A DNA stretch of 41,664 nt from Nocardia carnea (lineage in GTDB: Bacteria; Actinomycetota; Actinomycetes; Mycobacteriales; Mycobacteriaceae): assembly GCF_029869215.1 (NCBI RefSeq), contig NZ_JARWPM010000202.1, positions 1-41,664 of the forward strand, written 5' to 3'. Of this stretch, positions 31,623 through 39,056 are shown in pieces. Below the pieces are notes generated by a model. The model did no database searches and was not told the origin of the DNA. It saw nothing but the letters and a program-made list of their open reading frames with translations. The translations under genes and the position numbers were made by a program. Every line of letters starts with the position of its first letter. Position 1 is the first letter of the stretch.

Positions 31623-32038
31623 TCGGTCCGGCCGGACCGCACCGGTCGATGGTCGTCGCGAACGAGGCGGCACAGGCTTCTTCTTCAGCCGTATAGATTC
31701 TCAGTTGACTTGGCGCAAACCATCTGCACATTCTCAGAATCCTGCGGGCAGTATTTATCACCAGCTTGTCGCGGCGCTGATCTGGTGGCCGGCGGTGAGG
31801 TGCAGGCGGGTATTCATGTTGATCAACGGTGATTCCGGCCTGATTCGCTGACCGGGTGGTCAGCGGGAAGGTGAGCAGCCTGCACCATTTGTCCCTGGAG
31901 CCGAGCACGATACCAACGCACATCGGTCGCTGGCGGAGCAAACTGCGAGTCGACGGGCGATTGGCCAAGATTTCTCAGCCCGAATCACGCTGTGGTGGTT
32001 ATCGGCCCGGCGGTATGAAGCTCCCTCCTCCCGATGCC
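31623..32038. other. convergent intergenic region without recognised gene
   Basis: About 415 bp between the NTF2-like gene and the end of the OYE gene. It is less GC-rich than its surroundings and contains TTCTCAG three times on the plus strand (31698, 31731, 31972). Short minus-strand frames occur, but none has a ribosome binding site or a family that I recognise. It could be a decayed gene or mobile-element scar; I cannot show this. Confidence 0.4.
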
Positions 32039-33154
32039 TTAGCTCGAAACCGCGGCGGATGTGGTGCGGCGGAAGGCGCGCTCGTACTGAGGGGGGTGCG
32101 GCAGCGTCGCGCCGAGCCGATCTGCGGCTCGGTGGATCCATGCCGGATCACGAAGGAGGGCCCTGCCCAGGAAAACCGCGTCCGCCTGTTTCTGTGCAAT
32201 GATCTGTTCCGCGTGTTCGGGATCGACGATCATGCCAACTGCGCTGGTACGGACCCCGGCTTCGGCGCGTATCCGTGCTGCGAACGGCACCTGGTAGCCC
32301 GGCCGCGCCGGGATCGTCGCATCGGGTACGGTGCCGCCGCTGGACACGTCGACCAGGTCCACTCCGAGCCGATCGAGGTGTTGCGCGAGGACCGATGTCT
32401 CTTCGACGGTCCATCCCGGCCGGGGGTCGTCGGTGTCGCCCGCGAGCCAGTCGGTGGCAGATACCCGGAAGGACAGTGGTAGTTCCGCCGGCCATTCGTG
32501 GCGGACCGCGGCCACGACCTCGAGTGCGAACCGGATGCGGTTGTCGAAACTTCCGCCGTACCGATCGGTGCGTCTGTTGGACTGCGGCGACAGGAACTGG
32601 TGAATGAGGTATCCGTGCGCTCCGTGCAGTTCGAGCACGTGGAACCCAGCTGCGGCGGCACGCCGTGCTGCGGCGGCGAAATCATCTATAACAATGCGGA
32701 TCTCGGTGGTGCTCAGCTCGGAGGGCGCGGGCAGCCGGCCGAACGGCACCGCGCTCGGTCCCACCGTGGGCCAGGTCCGCGGCTCGCGGCCGGGATCGGG
32801 CCACGGTCGGCCGGTCGCCGCCTTCCGGCCCGCGTGGACGAGCTGGATGCCGGGCACGGTGCCCTGCGCGCGCAGAAAGTCGGTGTGACGGCGTAGTGCG
32901 CGGGCCTGCCGATCGTTCCAGAGTCCGAGATCGTAATCGCTACTGCGCCCGTCGGGGCTGACAGCAGTGGCTTCGAACATGATCAGCGCCGCCCCTGCGG
33001 CTGCCCGGGATCCCAGGTGTTGCAGGTGCCAGTCGGTCGCAGTGCCGGTGTCCGGTCCGTCGGGGACGGCCGCGAATTGCATCATCGGTGACATCCATGC
33101 GCGATGCGCAATGGTGATATCCCGCAACGTAATCGGGGTGAAGAGCTGACTCAT
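32039..33154 (-). CDS. Old Yellow Enzyme-family NADH:flavin oxidoreductase, YqjM-type
   Basis: The 371-residue TIM-barrel protein has substrate-binding H177-x-x-H180 in LELHGAHGYLIHQFLSPQSNRRTDRYGGS, the flavin-contacting QLVHAGRK, and a terminal FLGRALLRDPAW. Enzymes of this kind reduce activated C=C bonds with FMN and NAD(P)H. In YqjM the redox-sensing cysteine and tyrosine follow MSPM; here the motif is MSPMMQFA, so M25 and F27 replace them. It is the last gene of a six-gene minus-strand cluster, 49 bp after the amidohydrolase. The ATG at 33154 has a GGCAGG upstream. Confidence 0.88.
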   Translation of the reverse strand: MSQLFTPITLRDITIAHRAWMSPMMQFAAVPDGPDTGTATDWHLQHLGSRAAAGAALIMFEATAVSPDGRSSDYDLGLWNDRQARALRRHTDFLRAQGTVPGIQLVHAGRKAATGRPWPDPGREPRTWPTVGPSAVPFGRLPAPSELSTTEIRIVIDDFAAAARRAAAAGFHVLELHGAHGYLIHQFLSPQSNRRTDRYGGSFDNRIRFALEVVAAVRHEWPAELPLSFRVSATDWLAGDTDDPRPGWTVEETSVLAQHLDRLGVDLVDVSSGGTVPDATIPARPGYQVPFAARIRAEAGVRTSAVGMIVDPEHAEQIIAQKQADAVFLGRALLRDPAWIHRAADRLGATLPHPPQYERAFRRTTSAAVSS

Positions 33155-33203
33155 GGCCTGCCTGTCCTGGTGCTTCGTGGAACGCGGGTGGAGCCGCTGG
33201 TTG

Positions 33204-34187
33204 TCACAGCGGTGGGAGGCCGAGAAATTCCCGGGCGGATGCGACGAGCTCGGTCTCGCTCAGGCCGTGGGCGCCGGCGAACCGGACGGGTTCGGCCTCG
33301 GCCATATCGAAGGGATAGTCGCTGCCACAAACAATCCGGTCCGTGCCCGCGTGGCTACGGAGCAGGGTCAGTAGGTGAGGATCGTGGGCAACTGTATCGA
33401 ACCAGAGCATTTCGAAGCCTTCCGCTGGCGGCCGCGCCGATCCGCTTCGGACATCGGCGCGCGCATGCCAGGCGTGCGTCCATCTGCCGAGTAGCCCGGC
33501 CGAGCAGCCACCGGCATGGACGAAGCAGATACGCAGGCGTGGTAGTTCTTCCAGAACGCCGCCGAGCAGAGCCGCGGCCACCGCGGTGGCGGTCTCCACC
33601 GGGTTTCCGATCAGATTGACCAGGTAGTAGTCCGGCCATTCGGGCCGGGGGAGTTGCATCGGGTGGACCAGCACCGCCAGGTCCAGCCGGGTGGCCTCGG
33701 CAAGCACATGGTGCAGCGGACCGCGGTCGAGCGATTCGCTGCCGAGCAGTGGCGGGATCGCGACCCCGGCCATACCCGGCGTTTCGGCGAGTCGTTCGAG
33801 CTGCGCGGTGGTCCGGCCGGGATGTCCGAAGGTGACCATGCCGAAGCCCAGCAACGATCCCTGCGACGAGCCGACGACTTCGGCCAGCGCGGCGTTGTAG
33901 GCGGCAACGTAGTCCGCGGCTCCGTCCGAGTCGTGCACCGGGAACGCGAATGGGGGTGCGGAGAGGACCCGGACGCCGACTCCGGCGCGATGCATATCCG
34001 CGCGGATCGCGGCCACATCGCTCATCGCGGTAGCCCGGATCGACAACGGAACGTTTCCGAGGTACAGCTCGCCATCCCGGTCGTGCATCTGCCCGTACGG
34101 CGAACCCGGCGGAAGACCGAAGAGCTCACGAGGCAGCCAATGGGCGTGGATATCGACGACGCCGGGCGCGATATCGAAGTCGATCAT
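33204..34187 (-). CDS. amidohydrolase-2 family metal-dependent decarboxylase (ACMSD-like)
   Basis: The 327-residue protein has the metal ligands of the ACMSD-like decarboxylase family with nearly the family's spacing: H14-x-H16 (DIHAHW), H175 (VLVHP), H224 (CFVHAGG) and D290 (CGSDYPFD). Known members decarboxylate aminocarboxymuconate semialdehyde, gamma-resorcylate or other aromatic acids without cofactor, using Zn2+. The length is close to ACMSD. The ATG at 34187 overlaps the cupin stop by 4 bp. Loss of a carboxyl group from an aromatic or ring-opened acid is its likely role in the cluster; the substrate is unknown. Confidence 0.88.
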   Translation of the reverse strand: MIDFDIAPGVVDIHAHWLPRELFGLPPGSPYGQMHDRDGELYLGNVPLSIRATAMSDVAAIRADMHRAGVGVRVLSAPPFAFPVHDSDGAADYVAAYNAALAEVVGSSQGSLLGFGMVTFGHPGRTTAQLERLAETPGMAGVAIPPLLGSESLDRGPLHHVLAEATRLDLAVLVHPMQLPRPEWPDYYLVNLIGNPVETATAVAAALLGGVLEELPRLRICFVHAGGCSAGLLGRWTHAWHARADVRSGSARPPAEGFEMLWFDTVAHDPHLLTLLRSHAGTDRIVCGSDYPFDMAEAEPVRFAGAHGLSETELVASAREFLGLPPL

Positions 34188-34636
34188 GCCCGGCCGTCCT
34201 CATGGTGTAGCGGCAGCGGCGGGTTCGCGCTGTCGAGGTGTTCGACGGTGGTGAAGACGAGATCGGTTGTGCCGATGTTCTCGATATCGTGGAGCAGATA
34301 TTCGCCCGGTCCGAAGTGGAAGTGGCGGGTTTCGCCGGGCGTATAGGACACCTCCCGCACGGTGCCGTCGTGGGTGTGCTGGCGGCTGCGACCGGCCGTC
34401 ACGGCCGTCCAGAAGTAGTCGAGGACATGCCGGTGGGCGTGCCACCGCTCACCTGGAGCGAGCCGGATCTCCCACACCCGGACCCGAGGTGATTCGCTCA
34501 GCAGGGACGAGCCGACATGGCCGTCGTAGGCGTGATCGGCGAATTCGGTCCGCAGCCAATCCGGCCAGCTGTCGAAATCGGTGGCGACGAGCTCACCCGC
34601 GAGCGGCAGGTCGTCGAGGAATGTTCTGTCCTTCAT
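34184..34636 (-). CDS. cupin domain protein
   Basis: The 150-residue protein is a single cupin with a first motif ERWHAHRHVLDYFW (H66, H68, H70; an aspartate replaces the usual glutamate) and a second motif HFHFGPGEYLLHDIEN (H105, H107, H116). Cupins bind metals and can be dioxygenases, isomerases or ligand sensors. It is coupled to the decarboxylase gene by an ATGA overlap and starts 30 bp after the monooxygenase. A ring-opening dioxygenase is otherwise missing from the cluster, so this is a candidate, but its activity cannot be read from sequence. Confidence 0.78.
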   Translation of the reverse strand: MKDRTFLDDLPLAGELVATDFDSWPDWLRTEFADHAYDGHVGSSLLSESPRVRVWEIRLAPGERWHAHRHVLDYFWTAVTAGRSRQHTHDGTVREVSYTPGETRHFHFGPGEYLLHDIENIGTTDLVFTTVEHLDSANPPLPLHHEDGRA

Positions 34637-34666
34637 TTCTTTTCCTGTCTCGGGTGGGTAGCGGGA

Positions 34667-35857
34667 TCAGTGGCCCGGACCGTAGAGGCCGAAGCGCAGA
34701 TCGGGGTCGCCGGGTGTCCAGGTATTGGTGAACTGGGAGCGGGCACCCATCGCCTGCACGCGGGCGAGCAGTGACGCACTGAGGTCCAGCCGGCCCGGTT
34801 CCCATTTCGCCAGGGCCGCTGCGATATCCCCGTCGGCCTCGGCCAGTGCTGCTTCCAGCGCCCAGGCATCCGCTGCGGCTTTCGCGGTCCCCGCCGCCGC
34901 GTGGGGGCGCGCGCTGCAGGCGGCATCACCGATCAGTGCCGCCCTTCCCTGAGCCGTGGCGGCGGAGCGGCAGTCCGAAACCACTTGGAGGTAGGGCAGC
35001 TCCGTCGCGGTGACGATCTCCGCGGCGGCCGGCGCCAGCACAGCGGCCGCAGTCTCCTTCATTTCCGCGATGTGGCGGTCCTGCACCTGGCCGGGATGGA
35101 CCGATACCGGTCCCGCGAATCCGCGCTTGTCGAGCAATAGTTCGGTCAGCTCGGGCCCGGCGGGGACGTTGCGGTACCAGACGTAATTCATCAGCCGGTG
35201 TTCCGGGCCGACGCCCTCGTCGCCGGGGATCGGGTAGAGCGTGATGTGGGAGTGCGGAACCACACTGTAGGTGATGGCGTCACCGGTCAGCTCCCGAGTG
35301 GCCGGGGTGAGGTCGTGTACGGGGACGGTTCCGCGCCAACCGACGTACCCCGAGTATTGGAGCGTCGCGTCCGGGTCGAAGTGGGCGCGCGCGATCGAGG
35401 TGATACCGTCGGCGAACACGACCAGTTCGGCTGTCTCGGTGCGACCGCTGACGAAACGGACGGTGGCCGTGTCGTCGTCCTGATCGAATCCGCAGGCGAA
35501 TTCGCCGAGGTGATAGTGCTCGGTGCCGAAATCCGCGAGCAATGCCCGGTAGAAGGTTCCCCACGACGTGTAGGTCCAGGTGCGTTCCTCCTGGAAGACG
35601 ACGGAGTTCGCACGGTCGAGGTACTGCACGTACGAGGTGGATGTGCTCAGGTCGGTGAGTCGCTGGGTGCTGCGCTCGGTGAACCAGCGCACGGTATCGG
35701 GTTGCAGGACGATGCCGCTGCCACGGCCGTCCAGGGCGGCGGGGGTGCGTTCGTAGACGTCGACGGAGAAACCGAGATCCCGCAGGAGCAGCGCAGCGGT
35801 CAGCCCGCCGATGGATCCGCCGACAACGATCGCCCGGGCGGAGTCGTAGGTGTTCAT
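34667..35857 (-). CDS. FAD-dependent aromatic monooxygenase (2,6-dihydroxypyridine-hydroxylase-like)
   Basis: The 396-residue protein has the Rossmann motif VVGGSIGGLTAALLLRDLG (G13-G18) with YER for FAD ribose, an ADGITS segment, and G310-D311-AACSARPHAAAG, the FAD-ribityl motif in the form seen in dihydroxypyridine hydroxylase relatives. Such enzymes hydroxylate phenolic or hydroxypyridine rings with NAD(P)H and oxygen. The ATG at 35857 overlaps the MFS stop by 4 bp. The same frame stays open far upstream through the MFS gene, but that extension is a shadow. N-heteroaromatic specificity is a guess from resemblance. Confidence 0.85.
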   Translation of the reverse strand: MNTYDSARAIVVGGSIGGLTAALLLRDLGFSVDVYERTPAALDGRGSGIVLQPDTVRWFTERSTQRLTDLSTSTSYVQYLDRANSVVFQEERTWTYTSWGTFYRALLADFGTEHYHLGEFACGFDQDDDTATVRFVSGRTETAELVVFADGITSIARAHFDPDATLQYSGYVGWRGTVPVHDLTPATRELTGDAITYSVVPHSHITLYPIPGDEGVGPEHRLMNYVWYRNVPAGPELTELLLDKRGFAGPVSVHPGQVQDRHIAEMKETAAAVLAPAAAEIVTATELPYLQVVSDCRSAATAQGRAALIGDAACSARPHAAAGTAKAAADAWALEAALAEADGDIAAALAKWEPGRLDLSASLLARVQAMGARSQFTNTWTPGDPDLRFGLYGPGH

Positions 35858-37263
35858 GAACGGCTCTCTTCTCGGCCCGCGGCCGGTTCGGAGGGAAGTG
35901 ACGGGTCCGGAGGGCTGGTGGAGTCCGGGGCCGGAGGGTCGATGGGAAGTGGTTTGCCGCGGGTCTCGGTCGCGAAGGCGAGCCCGATGAAGGCGATGAG
36001 GCCCAGTGCGGCGATTGCGGCGGTGGCGACGCCGAGGTTGCCGCTGAACCAGGAGGTCGCGATTACTCCGGCGACGAGCGGTCCGGCCGCGGTGATAACC
36101 CGGCCGACACTGTTGACCACGGCGAGGGCGGTGGCTCGCACGCTCGGCGGGAAGACCTCGGGTCCGTAGATGAAGGTTCCGGACAGGGCGCCGAAGAGGC
36201 CGAAACCGAGCACCGGCATCGCGACGAGGAATCCGGTATAGCTGTGCTCGAGGGGGAAAACGTAGCCGATCGCGATGGCCGACAGGACGAAACTCAGGGT
36301 GAAGGTGCGGCGCCGCCCGAGTGCGTCGGCGAGAAAACCCCACGATGCGTAGCCGAGGATTCCGCCGGCGTTGAACAGCATGGAGGCCAGTGCCACGCGG
36401 TGATCGGCGGTGCCGGCGGCCACGGTCGTATCGTTCGCGGTCATCTGCCGGATGATCTGCGGGTACCAGGTCGATACGCTCCAGAAGGAGATCAGTGATC
36501 CGGTCGCCAATGCGGTACACACCAGGGTGGGACGCAGCAGCGGTCCCGAGAACAGGCGCCGCAGGACGAATATCTCTGTGGCAGTGTCGTCTTCGTGGAG
36601 TCTGCGCTGTTTGCGGGCGCGGATGGTTGCTTGAATCTCGGGTGGTTCGGGCACATAGCGGCGGATGAACCAGACCAGTAGTGCGGGAATGACCGCGAGC
36701 GCCATCATCATGCGCCAGCCGTGACTGCCGAGCAGGGCGTAGGTGGCCGCGGCGACGAAGAAACCCGCGGCGTATCCGGACATCATGATGCCGCCCGCGC
36801 GGGCGCGATAGCGGTTTCGCCAGGTTTCTGCGATGAGGGCGGCGCCGACGGGCGCCTCGACGCCGGAGCCGACGCCGGCGATGAAGCGCAGGATGCCCAT
36901 CTGCCACCAGGTATCGGCGAACGCGGCGACCGCGGTGAACACCGCGTAGGTCAGGATGCCGAGGGAGAGCACCCGGGTCCGGCCGAAGTAGTCGGCGAGT
37001 ATGCCGAACAGGATTCCGCCGACCGCCCAGCCGAGGAGGAACAGGGCGACGGTGAGGCCGCCGTAGAAGCCGATGGCCGAGGTATCGGCGGTGATTCCGC
37101 TGTGTGGCAGCAGTTCGGTCATTGCCGGTCCGAGGACGAGAACGTAGAGACTGCCGGCGAATCCGTCCAGGCCCCAGCCGAGGGTGGTGCCGAGGAGTAC
37201 CAGCCACTGCATCCGGCTGATCTCGGTTCGTTCGGTGCCTGCACCGGTCTGATGCGTCGTCAT
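35854..37263 (-). CDS. MFS transporter, aromatic-acid/sugar-porter type
   Basis: The 469-residue protein has twelve predicted spans, an early DGFAGSLYVLVLGPAM segment (the DGxD region of aromatic-acid porters in altered form), the loop motif GILADYFGRTRVL and its second-half copy GFLADALGRRRTF. Its C-terminal cytoplasmic tail is Pro/Ser-rich. It most likely imports the substrate of the catabolic cluster. The ATG at 37263 is 97 bp after the aldehyde dehydrogenase gene, and its stop overlaps the monooxygenase start. Confidence 0.85.
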   Translation of the reverse strand: MTTHQTGAGTERTEISRMQWLVLLGTTLGWGLDGFAGSLYVLVLGPAMTELLPHSGITADTSAIGFYGGLTVALFLLGWAVGGILFGILADYFGRTRVLSLGILTYAVFTAVAAFADTWWQMGILRFIAGVGSGVEAPVGAALIAETWRNRYRARAGGIMMSGYAAGFFVAAATYALLGSHGWRMMMALAVIPALLVWFIRRYVPEPPEIQATIRARKQRRLHEDDTATEIFVLRRLFSGPLLRPTLVCTALATGSLISFWSVSTWYPQIIRQMTANDTTVAAGTADHRVALASMLFNAGGILGYASWGFLADALGRRRTFTLSFVLSAIAIGYVFPLEHSYTGFLVAMPVLGFGLFGALSGTFIYGPEVFPPSVRATALAVVNSVGRVITAAGPLVAGVIATSWFSGNLGVATAAIAALGLIAFIGLAFATETRGKPLPIDPPAPDSTSPPDPSLPSEPAAGREESRS

Positions 37264-37360
37264 CGACGCTCCTTCCGCGTAAGGTCGCGTGGTCGGAGGG
37301 GAGGTGGGCGCGCGGCATCGCCCCGTGCGGGCTTGCCGGGGTGGATGCTGCGCCGGATGG

Positions 37361-38863
37361 TCAGTTGAGGCGGGTGTTCGCGTCCGGGCTGCCGTACCAG
37401 TCGACGTGGTCGTCGGCGGTTCGCACGACCACGGTTTTGATCCAGGAGAAGTCGTCGAAGGATTCGGTTCCGGCGTCCTTGCCGATACCGGATTCCTTGA
37501 CCCCGCCCCAGGGCAGCGATGGTTCGAGGCGGTGGTGGTCGTTGACCCAGACCATGCCCGCGACGATCCTGTCCGCGACGCGGTGCCCGCGGGCGATATC
37601 GCGTGTCCACACGCCTGCGCCGAGTCCGTAGCGGTTGTCGTTGGCCATCGCGACCGCTTCCTGCTCGGTGTCGAAGGGGATGACGACAGCGACCGGACCG
37701 AAGATCTCCTCCCGGGACACCGTCATGTCGATGGTGGCGTCGGCGAGAACTGTGGGTTCGAGGAAGAATCCGCCCTGCAGCGACGCGGGCAGGTCGGGAA
37801 TGTTGCCGCCGGCGACGAGCCGCGCGCCTTCCCCGACGCCGGTGTTGATGAGCTCGCGGACCCGATCACGCTGGCGTGCGCTGATGAGCGGTCCCATCTG
37901 GGTATCGGATGCGGCGGGGTCGCCGATCCGGATGGCGCGGGCCCGCTCGGCGAGTGCGGTGACGAATTCGTCGTAGATCGCGCGCTGAACCAGGAACCGG
38001 GATCCGGCGACGCAGGATTGGCCCGCGGCGACGAACGCCGCGAAGGCGGCGCCTTCGGCGGCGACGACCGGGTCGATATCGTCGAAGACCAGGATCGGTG
38101 TCTTTCCGCCGAGTTCGGCGGTCACGCGCGCGAAGCGAGTCGCGGTTGCGACGGCGGCCGACCGGCCTGCCTCGGTGCCGCCGGTGAGGGTTATCTTCGC
38201 GACGTCGGGGTGATGGGTCAGCCGCTCGCCGGCCTCGCGACCGCCGGTGACGACGGTGACGACGCCGTCGGGAAGCCCGGCCTCCCGCAAAATTCGGGCC
38301 AGCGCGAGGGTGGTGAGCGGGGTGGTCTCGGAGGGCTTGACCACCACGGTGTTGCCGTTCGCCAGGGCGGCGGACAGGCTGCGCGCGAGGATCAGCATCG
38401 GGTGGTTGAACGGCGTGATGATGCCGCACACGCCGAGCGGAGAACGGCGCTGATAGGTCAGATACGGTCCGTCGCTGGGCAGGACGGCGTCCCGCTGGGC
38501 GACGAGCAACCCGGCGTTGTACCGGAACCATTCCGGTACGCGGGACAATTGGGCCCGTGTTTCGGTGACCGGCCGGCCGTTGTTGCGGGTCTCGAGCCGG
38601 AACAGGTCGGCGGAGGCGGCTTCGACGGCGTCCGCGATCCGCAGCAGCAACCGGGCACGTTCGCTGCGTTGCATGGCGGGCCACGGCCCGGATTCGAATG
38701 CTGTGCGGGCGGTCCGGACCGCCTCATCGACGGCCTCGGCGCCCTGTTCGGCGACGATATCGAGTACCGCGCCGGTAGACGGATCCAGGATCTCACGGGT
38801 AGGGCCGGTGGCCCGGTCCGCGGCGGCCCCGAGCGGGGATTGGTCGGTCGTGGTATCGGTCAT
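37361..38863 (-). CDS. aldehyde dehydrogenase (NAD(P)+)
   Basis: The 500-residue protein is a standard ALDH: N153 in ITPFNHP, K176 in VVKPSE, a TLTGGTEAG nucleotide loop, E250 in AELGGKTP and the nucleophile C284 in AAGQSCVAGSR. It oxidises an aldehyde to the acid, probably an intermediate of the cluster's pathway (aromatic or semialdehyde). It is the first gene of the minus-strand cluster and diverges from the PucR-type regulator. The ATG at 38863 begins the usual polar N-terminus. Confidence 0.92.
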   Translation of the reverse strand: MTDTTTDQSPLGAAADRATGPTREILDPSTGAVLDIVAEQGAEAVDEAVRTARTAFESGPWPAMQRSERARLLLRIADAVEAASADLFRLETRNNGRPVTETRAQLSRVPEWFRYNAGLLVAQRDAVLPSDGPYLTYQRRSPLGVCGIITPFNHPMLILARSLSAALANGNTVVVKPSETTPLTTLALARILREAGLPDGVVTVVTGGREAGERLTHHPDVAKITLTGGTEAGRSAAVATATRFARVTAELGGKTPILVFDDIDPVVAAEGAAFAAFVAAGQSCVAGSRFLVQRAIYDEFVTALAERARAIRIGDPAASDTQMGPLISARQRDRVRELINTGVGEGARLVAGGNIPDLPASLQGGFFLEPTVLADATIDMTVSREEIFGPVAVVIPFDTEQEAVAMANDNRYGLGAGVWTRDIARGHRVADRIVAGMVWVNDHHRLEPSLPWGGVKESGIGKDAGTESFDDFSWIKTVVVRTADDHVDWYGSPDANTRLN

Positions 38864-39020
38864 GGCGCCGAGCCCTTCCTATCGCGTCTCGATGGGGACG
38901 CCCGGTGTGGTACCGGCTGTGCTCGGTGCGAAGAACTTCGGCACAACAATGGGCGCGAATCGAGTATCGAGTCCGGCGTGTTCCGCATCAATGTCTCCGG
39001 ATACACAGTATTCGGAAATA

Positions 39021-39038
39021 TATGTCCGTTGACACATA
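39021..39038. promoter_or_regulatory. candidate operator in the divergent promoter region
   Basis: TATGT-N8-ACATA spans 39021-39038, with an inner TGTC-CGTT-GACA. The region from 38990 to 39045 is the most AT-rich part of the intergenic gap between the aldehyde dehydrogenase and the regulator. It lies directly before the ATG at 39039, and a TTGACA is inside it, so it may be an operator and promoter for one or both genes. Confidence 0.4.
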
Positions 39039-39056
39039 ATGTGCCACGCTGGGCCG

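Noticed and set aside
31623..32038. Remnant of an insertion sequence or transposase
   Set aside because: Lower GC and repeated TTCTCAG are suggestive, but I could not recognise a transposase, terminal inverted repeats or a target-site duplication.
34667..37318. An uninterrupted 883-codon minus-strand frame that looks like one giant fusion protein
   Set aside because: Only the downstream 396 codons encode a protein-like sequence (the FAD monooxygenase). The upstream part is Arg/Pro/His-rich and antisense in character, and lies in the wrong frame of the real MFS gene.
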